Shown: piece after piece, positions 17,550 to 25,594 of the stretch | Layout of the letters: every line of letters starts with the position of its first letter | Numbering within the stretch: position 1 is the first letter of the stretch | NCBI GenBank assembly: GCA_036675035.1 | Contig: JAKFFO010000020.1 | Span: 17,866 to 81,865, forward strand | Direction: 5' to 3' | DNA length: 64,000 nucleotides | Source of the DNA: MESE01 sp036675035 | Lineage (GTDB): Bacteria > Pseudomonadota > Gammaproteobacteria > Burkholderiales > Burkholderiaceae_D | Notes under the pieces: generated by a model | Databases searched by the model: none | What the model saw: the letters and a program-made list of their open reading frames with translations, nothing else | What the model was told of the DNA's origin: nothing | Translations under genes and position numbers: made by a program

Positions 17550-18698
17550 ATGAGTCTCGAAGCTCACCTCGCGCCCTATGCGGCACATTCGAGCCAGTCG
17601 CGGGGCCGGAGGTTCGCAGAAGCACCGCCGTCTTCACGTTCTGAATTTCAGAGGGATCGCGATCGGATCGTTCACTGCGCCGCATTTCGCCGTCTCGAGT
17701 ACAAGACCCAGGTATTCGTCAATCACGAAGGTGACTTGTTTCGCACGAGACTGACGCATAGCATCGAAGTAGCACAAATTGCACGTTCGATCGCCCGTAA
17801 TCTTCAACTCAACGAAGATCTGGTCGAAGCGATTTCGCTTGCGCACGATTTAGGGCACACGCCGTTCGGTCATGCCGGTCAGGAGGCGCTCAACCAATGC
17901 ATGAAGGACTATGGCGGCTTTGAGCACAATTTGCAAAGCTTGCGCGTGGTTGATTTTTTGGAAGAGCGATACGGGGCGTTTGACGGATTGAACCTGATGT
18001 TTGAAACGCGCGAAGGCATCCTGAAACACTGTTCGGCGGCGAACGCAAAAAAGCTGGGCGACATCGGTCAGCGTTTTACTGAAAAAAAGCGGCCGACCCT
18101 GGAGGCCCAGCTTGCAAATCTTGCAGATGAAATTGCATACAATAATCATGATATCGATGATGGCTTGCGTTCAGGGTTGCTGACAATTGCACAACTGGAC
18201 GAAATCGATTTTTACGCCCGTCACAAGGCAGATGTCGAGAAAGAATTTCCGGGAATTTCCGGCCGTCGAGCGATCAATGAAACGATCAGAAGGATGATCA
18301 ACACCCTGATCGTTGATCTGATCAATACGTCGAAAGAAAATATCGACAACGCACAACTCAAATCGACAGACGATGTGAGAAGTGCCGCTGCGCTGATCAC
18401 CTTTTCCGATTCGGTAGCGCAGGAGGCCGTGCTTTTAAAGCGCTTCTTGCGTGAAAACCTGTATCAACACTTCCAGGTAAATCGGATGACCAGCAAAGCG
18501 CGTCGGATTGTCGCTGAGCTGTTCGACGCATTCATGCGCGAACCGAATCTGCTGCCTCCTGATTACCAGGTTGCCGAGTCTCAGCAACCAGCCAACATGT
18601 CGGCCCAGCCGCGAAAAGTTGCCGATTACATTGCCGGCATGACCGACCGTTACGCGATTCGCGAGCACCGACGCTTGTTTGCGGTTGAAGAAATATAG
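17550..18698 (+). CDS. dGTPase-like HD-domain triphosphohydrolase
   Basis: 382-residue protein of the deoxyguanosinetriphosphate triphosphohydrolase-like family, which releases tripolyphosphate from dNTPs. HD-domain metal ligands are seen in RLTHSIEV, SLAHDLGHTPFGHAG and LADEIAYNNHDIDDGL. The N-terminal RRFAEAPPSSRSEFQRDRDRI segment is the family opening. The ATG at 17550 lies two bases after the aroKB stop; an in-frame TTG at 17532 is less likely. The aroK-aroB-dgt order is common in betaproteobacteria. Which nucleotide it prefers cannot be read from sequence. Confidence 0.9.
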   Translation: MSLEAHLAPYAAHSSQSRGRRFAEAPPSSRSEFQRDRDRIVHCAAFRRLEYKTQVFVNHEGDLFRTRLTHSIEVAQIARSIARNLQLNEDLVEAISLAHDLGHTPFGHAGQEALNQCMKDYGGFEHNLQSLRVVDFLEERYGAFDGLNLMFETREGILKHCSAANAKKLGDIGQRFTEKKRPTLEAQLANLADEIAYNNHDIDDGLRSGLLTIAQLDEIDFYARHKADVEKEFPGISGRRAINETIRRMINTLIVDLINTSKENIDNAQLKSTDDVRSAAALITFSDSVAQEAVLLKRFLRENLYQHFQVNRMTSKARRIVAELFDAFMREPNLLPPDYQVAESQQPANMSAQPRKVADYIAGMTDRYAIREHRRLFAVEEI

Positions 18699-18704
18699 AA
18701 ACTC

Positions 18705-18741
18705 GCGTCCGGTCAGTAGCTGCGTCATTCTTTCCGGACGC
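18705..18741. terminator. Inverted repeat between convergent genes, possible weak bidirectional terminator
   Basis: GCGTCCGG (18705-18712) and CCGGACGC (18734-18741) form an 8-bp stem in the 63-base gap between the convergent dGTPase-like and acyl-CoA hydrolase genes. No T-run follows on either side. Confidence 0.35.
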
Positions 18742-18761
18742 ATCTACAGCTGCTCCGGATT

Positions 18762-19859
18762 TCAGTTGCCGTTCAGATCGCGTAACGGATGCGCATACGC
18801 TGGCCACGCCGAATCAAAAAAGGGTGAAACCATTTCCGGCGTCACCTGTTCCAGAGTCGCTGGCGACCATGCAGGCGTGTTGTCCTTGTCAATCACGCGC
18901 GCCCGCACGCCTTCAAGCACTTCGCCATGCTCAAAACAACGGCGCACCATTGTGCGTTCCATGCGAAGGCAATCGGCCAGATCGATCGCAGCGGCACGCC
19001 GCAGCTGTGCAAGCGTCACACGCATCATCAGCGGAGACCCCTTTTGCATCATGGTGACTGCGTTTTGCGAGAAAGAATCTGCGTCTCCCATTAACTCTTC
19101 GAAGATTGACTGCACATCATCCGCTGCGAAATGCCGATCGATCAATGCGCGGTTGCGAGCCAGAACACTTCCGGCCGGATCCATCTGTTCCTTGAACGAT
19201 GCTGCAAAATCAAGAATGGCCGCATTTAAATTTGACGCTGCAGTCGATTCCAGCAGAGATATCAGCGCGGGCAGCTGTTCCACCGGCACGAAGACATCGG
19301 CCAATCCCGCATACAATGCATCGGCTGCGCCGATGGTCGCTCCCGTAACGCCAAGATACGCCCCGATTTGCCCTGGTGCTCTGGACAGAAAATAACTTCC
19401 GCCTACGTCCGGGAACAGGCCGATGTGAACTTCCGGCATCGCCATCCGTGTATTTTCCGTGACAATCCGCAAGCGCCCCGCTGACGCGGATTGCGCAATT
19501 CCCATGCCGCCTCCCATCACGATGCCGTCCATTAAAGCGATATACGGCTTCGGATAGAAATGGATGAGGTGATTGAGTGCATACTCTTCGGTAAAAAAAT
19601 CCTCCAGCAATGCACTGCCGCCCTGCGGCGATGAACTGCCGCTTTCATGGAAAAAGCGAATATCGCCGCCGGCGCAAAATGCTTTGCCTGTAGTGCTGCG
19701 GATGACTGTAGCGAGAACATGCGGATCATCTTTCCACGCCAATAAAGCCTGCGTTATCGCGCGGACCATTTCCAATGATAGCGAGTTAAGCGCTTTCGGG
19801 CGATCAAGTGATATGAAGCCGATGCGGTTAACAATATTTATTTTTACGTGTTCATTCAT
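18762..19859 (-). CDS. Enoyl-CoA hydratase/isomerase family protein, 3-hydroxyisobutyryl-CoA hydrolase type
   Basis: 365-residue crotonase-fold protein. The oxyanion-hole segments are GKAFCAGGDIRFF and DGIVMGGGMGIAQSA. MPEVHIGLFPDVGGSYFLSR carries the Glu and Asp that distinguish 3-hydroxyisobutyryl-CoA hydrolase (valine degradation) from ordinary hydratases, and the length (about 360 rather than 260) also fits. The ATG at 19859 is preferred over an upstream in-frame TTG at 19874. No valine-catabolic genes are adjacent, so the substrate is inferred from the family alone. Confidence 0.85.
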   Translation of the reverse strand: MNEHVKINIVNRIGFISLDRPKALNSLSLEMVRAITQALLAWKDDPHVLATVIRSTTGKAFCAGGDIRFFHESGSSSPQGGSALLEDFFTEEYALNHLIHFYPKPYIALMDGIVMGGGMGIAQSASAGRLRIVTENTRMAMPEVHIGLFPDVGGSYFLSRAPGQIGAYLGVTGATIGAADALYAGLADVFVPVEQLPALISLLESTAASNLNAAILDFAASFKEQMDPAGSVLARNRALIDRHFAADDVQSIFEELMGDADSFSQNAVTMMQKGSPLMMRVTLAQLRRAAAIDLADCLRMERTMVRRCFEHGEVLEGVRARVIDKDNTPAWSPATLEQVTPEMVSPFFDSAWPAYAHPLRDLNGN

Positions 19860-19953
19860 GATCGGGTGATTCAAAGTGAAAACATCGATAGTGTAATGAC
19901 ATTCGCTGCCTTTGGCAGTCGGGGGGGCGACATTTGAATAGATGCGGCGCGAA

Positions 19954-19981
19954 ATAAAAAGAGCGCAAACGATGCGCTCTT
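19954..19981 (-). terminator. Intrinsic terminator of the rpoN-hpf transcript
   Basis: On the minus strand, AAGAGCGCA and TGCGCTCTT pair (19973-19981 and 19959-19967) around a five-base loop and are followed by TTTTTAT. It lies about 40 bases after the hpf stop codon. Confidence 0.8.
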
Positions 19982-20018
19982 CGACGGCATTGCCAAACTG
20001 CTCGGCAAAATATCTTGG

Positions 20019-20384
20019 CTATGACGCTGCGGCCTGAGCATCCGGAGGCGGAATCTCGGACATGCGTTTGATTGCCGCGTGCTGATGATCCTGTATCTTG
20101 TTCTTGTATTTGATAACCTGGCGATCGAGCTTGTCGATTAATGCATCGATAGCGGCATACAAGTCGTGCGCAATACTCTCGACATGCAGATCTTTTCCGC
20201 GCAGGCGAAGATTGATTTCGGCTTTTTGACGTTTCTCTTTTTCGGAGAGTTTGTCGACAGTCAGAATGACTGCAATATCAATGACATGGTCGAAATGGCG
20301 TTTGATGCGTTCCAGCTTGCTTTGCACGTATTCACGGATGGCGGGTGTCAATTCGAGATGATGTCCACTGATGGTGAGATTCAT
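20019..20384 (-). CDS. hpf: Ribosome hibernation-promoting factor (short HPF/YfiA family)
   Basis: 121-residue protein of the HPF family, which binds the 30S decoding region and inactivates ribosomes in stationary phase. It opens MNLTISGHHLELTPAIREYV and contains the basic DRQVIKYKNK segment near the end of the fold, with a short disordered tail. It lacks the C-terminal dimerisation domain of long HPF. AGGAGCG precedes the ATG. It lies 85 bases after rpoN, the classic position, and a terminator follows. Confidence 0.93.
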   Translation of the reverse strand: MNLTISGHHLELTPAIREYVQSKLERIKRHFDHVIDIAVILTVDKLSEKEKRQKAEINLRLRGKDLHVESIAHDLYAAIDALIDKLDRQVIKYKNKIQDHQHAAIKRMSEIPPPDAQAAAS

Positions 20385-20469
20385 ACAACGCTCCTATGGA
20401 TATTGTCGCTGGCGGTTTCAAAGCAACAGATTGTCGTGAAACACAGCAACGTGAGACAAACTCCAAAAA

Positions 20470-21951
20470 CTACAAGGACTTGCGCAGACTAACCGGAGGA
20501 ATTTTCAGGGCTTCCCGATATTTGGCGACGGTACGACGCGCAACTACCATTCCCTGTTCCGCCAGCATTTCTGCAATTTTGCTGTCAGAGAACGGGTTCT
20601 TAGGGTCTTCAGCTCCTATCAATTGTTTTATGAGTGCTCGTATCGCTGTTGAGGAGGCTTCCCCTCCGGATTCAGTGGCAACATGGCTGCCAAAAAAATA
20701 TTTCAGCTCGAACATCCCATGGGGAGTAAGCATGTATTTCTGGGTTGTTACACGTGAGATAGTGCTCTCATGTAAACCCAGTGTATCAGCTATTTCACGC
20801 AAGACAAGGGGGCGCATTGCGACTGCACCATGCGAAAAAAAGTTCCTTTGCCGATCGACAATAGCTTGCGCCACGCGAAGAATCGTGTCGAAACGTTGCC
20901 GCATATTCTTGATAAGCCACTTCGCCTCCTGGAGCTGCGAAGTAAGCGACCCCTCACCTTTGCTCTGCTTCAGGATATTGGCGTACATCGCATTGACGCG
21001 CAAACGCGGCATCACATCGTGATTCAGCATGACCTGCCATCCGGATTTTGTGCGTTTGACGATCACGTCCGGCACCACGAAATCGGAAGCGTCGGTGGCA
21101 AACACTGCGCCGGGATGCGGATTGCATTGGCGGATAACGGTTTGCGCTTCGCGCAAATCCTCATCGTCGCAATCCAGCGCTTTTTTCAACTTGTTGAAAT
21201 CGCGTTGGGCAAATAATGTCAGGTGGTTTTCGACGATTGCCAGCGCCATGCGCCTGGTTACCATGGGTACTTTCGGAAACCGTTTGATTTGGAGCGCCAG
21301 GCATTCGGCCGCGTTTCTGGCGCCTACGCCGGCCGGATCGAAACTCTGCAAAAGTTTGAGTGAAATCGACAATTCATCGAGTTCGATTTCAAGTTCCGCC
21401 GGCAATCGTTGATGAATTTCTTCGAGGGACTCCTCCAAATATCCGTTGTCGTTCAACGCTTCAATCAACAATTCGATCAACGCTCGATCGCGCTGATTAT
21501 TTGCCGTTACGCACAGCTGTTCCAGCAAATGCTCACGCAACGTCGATTCGTGCGCTTCCAGCTGTGGACGTGCATCGTCGTCTTCAGGCGCTTTTGACGT
21601 ACGCGCAACATCATCAAAGCTCCAGTCCGCTTCGTTTGATTGGGAACTGTCCGGCGCTTCGTCGCCATCTGAGCCGTTTTCCGCGTCGCCGGCTGCAGTA
21701 CTGGCTGGCGCGGCCGCATTGTCCGGTATTGGTGTCGGCGCATCGCCTTGGCTGATTGCTCCATCTGCCAATAACCGCACCGAATGGTCGAGTGGATCAT
21801 CCAGCCGTTCGAGTAGCGGATTGTCCGCCAGTATTTGCTCCAGCTCCTGATGCAGCTCCAGCGTAGACAACTGCAACAGCCGGATCGACTGCTGCAGTTG
21901 CGGCGTCAGCGCAAGATGCTGCGAAATGCGGAGCTGAAGAGTCTGTTTCAT
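20470..21951 (-). CDS. rpoN: RNA polymerase sigma-54 factor
   Basis: 493-residue sigma-54. Region I is the Gln/Leu-rich LTPQLQQSIRLLQLSTLELHQ at residues 15-35; an acidic region II follows (about 55-120). The core-binding domain, the helix-turn-helix (LGLHESTISRVTTQKYM) and the RpoN box ARRTVAKYRE near the C-terminus are all present. Activation requires AAA+ enhancer-binding proteins, none of which lie in this window. Gene order lptA-lptB-rpoN-hpf is conserved. It begins 15 bases after lptB ends. Confidence 0.97.
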   Translation of the reverse strand: MKQTLQLRISQHLALTPQLQQSIRLLQLSTLELHQELEQILADNPLLERLDDPLDHSVRLLADGAISQGDAPTPIPDNAAAPASTAAGDAENGSDGDEAPDSSQSNEADWSFDDVARTSKAPEDDDARPQLEAHESTLREHLLEQLCVTANNQRDRALIELLIEALNDNGYLEESLEEIHQRLPAELEIELDELSISLKLLQSFDPAGVGARNAAECLALQIKRFPKVPMVTRRMALAIVENHLTLFAQRDFNKLKKALDCDDEDLREAQTVIRQCNPHPGAVFATDASDFVVPDVIVKRTKSGWQVMLNHDVMPRLRVNAMYANILKQSKGEGSLTSQLQEAKWLIKNMRQRFDTILRVAQAIVDRQRNFFSHGAVAMRPLVLREIADTLGLHESTISRVTTQKYMLTPHGMFELKYFFGSHVATESGGEASSTAIRALIKQLIGAEDPKNPFSDSKIAEMLAEQGMVVARRTVAKYREALKIPPVSLRKSL

Positions 21952-21966
21952 ATCGATTTGCTCCCG

Positions 21967-22707
21967 TTACATCCGGAAGTGCTCGCCCAGATAAACCCGG
22001 CGCACCGATTCATTGGCGATAATGTCATCAGGGCGGCCGCTGGCCAGGACAGCCCCCTGGTTGATGATGTAGGCGTGATCGCAAATGCCAAGCGTTTCGC
22101 GCACGTTATGATCGGTGATCAATACCCCGATATTACGTTCCTTGAGAAAGCGCACAATTCGCTGAATCTCGATTACGGCGATCGGGTCAACGCCCGCAAA
22201 CGGTTCGTCAAGCAATACGAAACGCGGATTGGTCGCCAACGCGCGTGCAATTTCAACGCGTCGCCGCTCTCCGCCGGACAGAGAAAGCGCCTGATTTTCG
22301 CGCAGCTTCTCGATTTGCAGATCGGAGAGCAAGGTGTCCAGGCGTTTTTCCAGTGCACCTCTCGGCAAGGGTTTTCCATTTTCGCGCTGCAGTTCGAGCA
22401 CCGCACGGATATTGTCTTCCACTGTCAACTTGCGAAATACGGATGCTTCCTGCGGCAAATAGGACAGCCCCAACACCGCGCGACGGTGAATCGGCAAGCG
22501 AGAGATATCCACGCCATCGAGATCTATCTGGCCTGCATCCGACGGAACCAGGCCGACAATCATGTAAAACGATGTCGTTTTCCCGGCGCCGTTAGGGCCA
22601 AGCAGGCCGACTACCTGGCCACTTTCGACTTGAAGCGATACATCCCGTACCACTTGGCGCGTGCCATAGCTTTTTTGCAAGCCGCGAACAATCAGCGTGC
22701 TGGCCAT
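21967..22707 (-). CDS. lptB: LPS export ABC transporter ATP-binding protein LptB
   Basis: 246-residue cytosolic ATPase powering LPS extraction with LptF/LptG. Walker A GPNGAGKTT, signature LSGGERRRVEIARAL, Walker B FVLLDEPFAGVDP and the H-loop ITDHNVRET are all visible. The start at 22707 (MASTLIVRGLQKSYG) fits the family; the reading frame extends upstream through lptA but that part is not LptB. The start lies one base after the lptA stop, so translation is probably coupled. Confidence 0.96.
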   Translation of the reverse strand: MASTLIVRGLQKSYGTRQVVRDVSLQVESGQVVGLLGPNGAGKTTSFYMIVGLVPSDAGQIDLDGVDISRLPIHRRAVLGLSYLPQEASVFRKLTVEDNIRAVLELQRENGKPLPRGALEKRLDTLLSDLQIEKLRENQALSLSGGERRRVEIARALATNPRFVLLDEPFAGVDPIAVIEIQRIVRFLKERNIGVLITDHNVRETLGICDHAYIINQGAVLASGRPDDIIANESVRRVYLGEHFRM

Positions 22708-22708
22708 G

Positions 22709-23263
22709 TCATTTATCCTTGGTTTCTTTGCGGGGTTGTATGACGGCTCGGATGCGGCCGGCGCCCGGTTTGCTGCTGCTGGTCGGCGTGTTATTGACTG
22801 AATAGAATTCAGCGCGGCTATCGTAGGATATAAACTCGCCCTGCACTTCATCGGTGACTTGTTTTCCGTCGAGCAAAGTGATCTTCGCATTGGAATACAA
22901 CTTCACAATCTCGGTCTTGCCATCGTATTCAATGCGATCAGCTGCACGTCCCTCGATCCATAGATCGGGACCGCCATCGCGTTTTTGCCGGAAAGTCGTA
23001 AAGCCACCCGGAGCAGCATACAGGGTTGCGAACTGATATCCCTCCGGGCTTTGAGTGACGATCATTTTCTCCGCGGTCATGGTCAGCGTGCCGCGGGTCA
23101 GAATGACGTTTCCGGTAAAGGTGTTGACCTGCTTGACGTCGTCGTAAACCATTTGATTGGCTTCGACGTTAGTCGGCTTGTCGGCATCTGCCTTCTCTGC
23201 CCATGCGTTGAAATGCAGTGTCATGCATAGTATCAAAAAGAGAGAGTAATACAATTGTTTCAT
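22709..23263 (-). CDS. lptA: LPS transport periplasmic protein LptA
   Basis: 184-residue periplasmic bridge protein. Signal peptide ends near residue 22 (FNAWA). The OstA-like beta-jellyroll contains NVEANQMVYDDVKQVNTFTGNVILTRG-type repeats (read in pieces), the characteristic groove that shields lipid A. Length matches E. coli LptA (185). It sits between lptC (35-base gap) and lptB. Confidence 0.94.
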   Translation of the reverse strand: MKQLYYSLFLILCMTLHFNAWAEKADADKPTNVEANQMVYDDVKQVNTFTGNVILTRGTLTMTAEKMIVTQSPEGYQFATLYAAPGGFTTFRQKRDGGPDLWIEGRAADRIEYDGKTEIVKLYSNAKITLLDGKQVTDEVQGEFISYDSRAEFYSVNNTPTSSSKPGAGRIRAVIQPRKETKDK

Positions 23264-23297
23264 CGGCGATCTCTAAGGTGGCGCATTCTTTTATACA

Positions 23298-23915
23298 TCA
23301 ATCAGCCGGTTGCGGTGATGTGTTCGCCGGCGCGGGTTGATATGTCGCATGCACATCGTTCAAGAGCCGCAGCTCGCGGGCGGCATTGTCGGCATACATG
23401 CCGGTGCCTTTTAACTTGGTCGTGCCGAGCATCATGTCCACAGGCTTGTCCGACTGCATGACGTCCTCATCCGGCAGTATCAGCAAATACTCGGATTCAA
23501 GGCGGAAATGCTCCACTTCCGCAGTGGCAGGACGATCAATTTCCACATCGTCGTACATGTGCACCTTGCTGTGGCCATCCTCGATCAACGCCCGCTTGGA
23601 CTGCGTGATCATGGGTGGCCGTTTCGCGCTCAAGCTATGCACCACCGGAAGCTCGACTTCGTACGAGTCGTCTTGCGGATTGTGAATAAGCCTTTTGCCG
23701 GATATGGAATATTGCGCTTCGCCGGATGGTGACATTTTCACGTAGTTGAAATTCTCGACGTAGAAATCCGGTTCGCTTCGAGGCGCGTCGGGCATCGTGT
23801 CTACAATTCCTCTGCGCATTACCTCAAGCACCCAAAAGCTTCCGAGCGTGATCGCCGCACCCAATGCAAGCACCACAACCAAACGAAATCGATTTGCGGG
23901 GCGGTCATTGGTCAT
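23298..23915 (-). CDS. lptC: LPS export inner-membrane protein LptC
   Basis: 205-residue bitopic protein with one N-terminal membrane span (about 12-32) and a periplasmic jellyroll that passes LPS from LptBFG to LptA. The DFYVENFNYVKMSPSGEAQYSI segment (read in part) is typical. The ATG at 23915 overlaps the kdsC stop by four bases (ATGA), which decides the start. C-terminal tail is Pro/Ala-rich. Confidence 0.92.
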   Translation of the reverse strand: MTNDRPANRFRLVVVLALGAAITLGSFWVLEVMRRGIVDTMPDAPRSEPDFYVENFNYVKMSPSGEAQYSISGKRLIHNPQDDSYEVELPVVHSLSAKRPPMITQSKRALIEDGHSKVHMYDDVEIDRPATAEVEHFRLESEYLLILPDEDVMQSDKPVDMMLGTTKLKGTGMYADNAARELRLLNDVHATYQPAPANTSPQPAD

Positions 23916-24457
23916 GCCAGATACGGTCCCAGAGCCGCCTCGTAGTTTCCCTGTGCGCGCAATATAAAATCGCAAATCTCGCGCGCCGCGCCGTGCCCGC
24001 CGCGGGTTTGGGTCAGATAATGCACCCGCGCCCGCACTTCTGGATGGCCATTGGGCACGCTTGCGGCAAACCCGACACGCATCAGAATGGGCAGGTCGAC
24101 AATATCGTCGCCGATAAATCCGCAAGCGCTCGCACTGAGCGCGTTTTCCGACAGCAGCTGCTCGAAAGCAAGGCGCTTGTCGTGTACACCCTGGCACACC
24201 TGGGTGATACCAAGGTCTTCCGCGCGACGCGATACGATCGGCGATTGACGTGCGCTGATAATTGCAACGGACACACCGGATTGCTGCAGCAGTTTGATGC
24301 CATGGCCGTCCAGCACATTGAAATTCTTGATGATCTCGCCTTCGGGGCCAAAGTACAGACTGCCGTCGGTCAAGATGCCATCGACGTCAAAGATCATCAA
24401 TCGAACGCGCGCCGCACGCGCGCTTACCTCCGCTTCAGTGCGCAGATCGGCTGTCAT
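23912..24457 (-). CDS. kdsC: 3-deoxy-D-manno-octulosonate 8-phosphate phosphatase
   Basis: 181-residue HAD-superfamily phosphatase producing free Kdo for the LPS inner core. HAD motif I is FDVDGILTDG (about 23-32), motif II is IISARQ and motif IV is FIGDDIVDLP. No cap domain, as expected for the C0 class that tetramerises. Overlaps kdsD by one base upstream and lptC by four bases downstream. Confidence 0.95.
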   Translation of the reverse strand: MTADLRTEAEVSARAARVRLMIFDVDGILTDGSLYFGPEGEIIKNFNVLDGHGIKLLQQSGVSVAIISARQSPIVSRRAEDLGITQVCQGVHDKRLAFEQLLSENALSASACGFIGDDIVDLPILMRVGFAASVPNGHPEVRARVHYLTQTRGGHGAAREICDFILRAQGNYEAALGPYLA

Positions 24458-25485
24458 CAGATTACCTTTGCACGCGTCAGATCGTGAATATGAAGCGCAC
24501 CGACCAGTTTTCCATCCGCGTCGGCAACCAGCAACTGGTTGATGCGGAATTGTTCCATCAGCTCCACCGCTTCGACCGCCAACTGATCCGGCCTGATCAT
24601 GCGTGGATTGGCATGCATCACATCGGCAATCGAGATTTTGGTGAAATCCTGGACGTGTTCGAGCAGTCGACGCAGATCGCCGTCGGTGAAAACGCCAACC
24701 GGCCGATAATCATCGTCCACGATGGCGGTCATGGCGATCCCCTTTTTGGTTATCTCCAATAGCGCCGTCGACAATGACACACCTGCGGGAACAGCGGGAA
24801 TGGCGTCGCCGCGACGCATCACATCATAGACATGCGTGAGCAAGCGCCGCCCAAGCGCGCCGCCCGGATGCGAGCGCGCAAAATCTTCCTCGCGAAATCC
24901 ACGCGCGTCGAGCAGTGCGACCGCAAGCGCATCGCCCAGTGCCAGCGTTGCAGTGGTGCTTGCCGTCGGCGCGAGGTTGAGGGGGCATGCTTCTTTTGCG
25001 ACGCCGACGTTCAGGTGGGTATTGGCCAGTTGCGCCAGGCTCGATGTATCGCTGCCGGTCATTGCAATCAGTTTGGCGCCCATGCGCTTGATGATCGGCA
25101 CAATCGCCATCAGTTCGCTGGTTTCACCCGAATTGGAAATTGCGACGAAGGCATCGTTTTCGGTAACCATTCCCAAGTCTCCGTGCGCCGCTTCCGCCGG
25201 ATGCATGAACAAGGCAGGGGTACCGGTCGATGCCAGAGTGGCAGCAATTTTTCGAGCGATATGGCCGGATTTCCCGATCCCTGACACCACCACGCGACCG
25301 GAGCAACCGAGTAACAACTCAACTGCCCGCGCAAATGCATCGTCAGGACGATCGGAAAGTCGGCTTTTCAGTGCGAGAATGGCGTCCGCTTCAATCTGAA
25401 GCGTTTCGCGCGCGAGGTTCAAAGCGCGTCGCGCACTTTCGATATCAAAAGCTTTCGACAAGTTTTTCCCATGGGTTACACTCAT
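24457..25485 (-). CDS. kdsD: D-arabinose 5-phosphate isomerase (KpsF/GutQ family)
   Basis: 342 residues. An N-terminal SIS sugar-phosphate isomerase domain (VVSGIGKSGHIARKIAATLASTGTP, HPAEAAHGDLGMV) is followed by two CBS domains from about 215. Converts ribulose 5-phosphate to arabinose 5-phosphate, the first step of Kdo synthesis. First gene of the kdsD-kdsC-lptC-lptA-lptB-rpoN-hpf row; divergent from the antiporter gene across about 110 bases. Confidence 0.95.
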   Translation of the reverse strand: MSVTHGKNLSKAFDIESARRALNLARETLQIEADAILALKSRLSDRPDDAFARAVELLLGCSGRVVVSGIGKSGHIARKIAATLASTGTPALFMHPAEAAHGDLGMVTENDAFVAISNSGETSELMAIVPIIKRMGAKLIAMTGSDTSSLAQLANTHLNVGVAKEACPLNLAPTASTTATLALGDALAVALLDARGFREEDFARSHPGGALGRRLLTHVYDVMRRGDAIPAVPAGVSLSTALLEITKKGIAMTAIVDDDYRPVGVFTDGDLRRLLEHVQDFTKISIADVMHANPRMIRPDQLAVEAVELMEQFRINQLLVADADGKLVGALHIHDLTRAKVI

Positions 25486-25594
25486 GCCGAAAGTATAAAC
25501 GAATTATTAAAGCAAAAAACCTGCCAGACGCAACAAAAAATCATGCCTTGATTCGGGTCAATCGACCGCAAATCTCAATAATCGACTCCATATT

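Noticed and set aside
20385..20469. Sigma-54 promoter before hpf
   Set aside because: No TGGC-N8-TGC-type -24/-12 pair on the minus strand.
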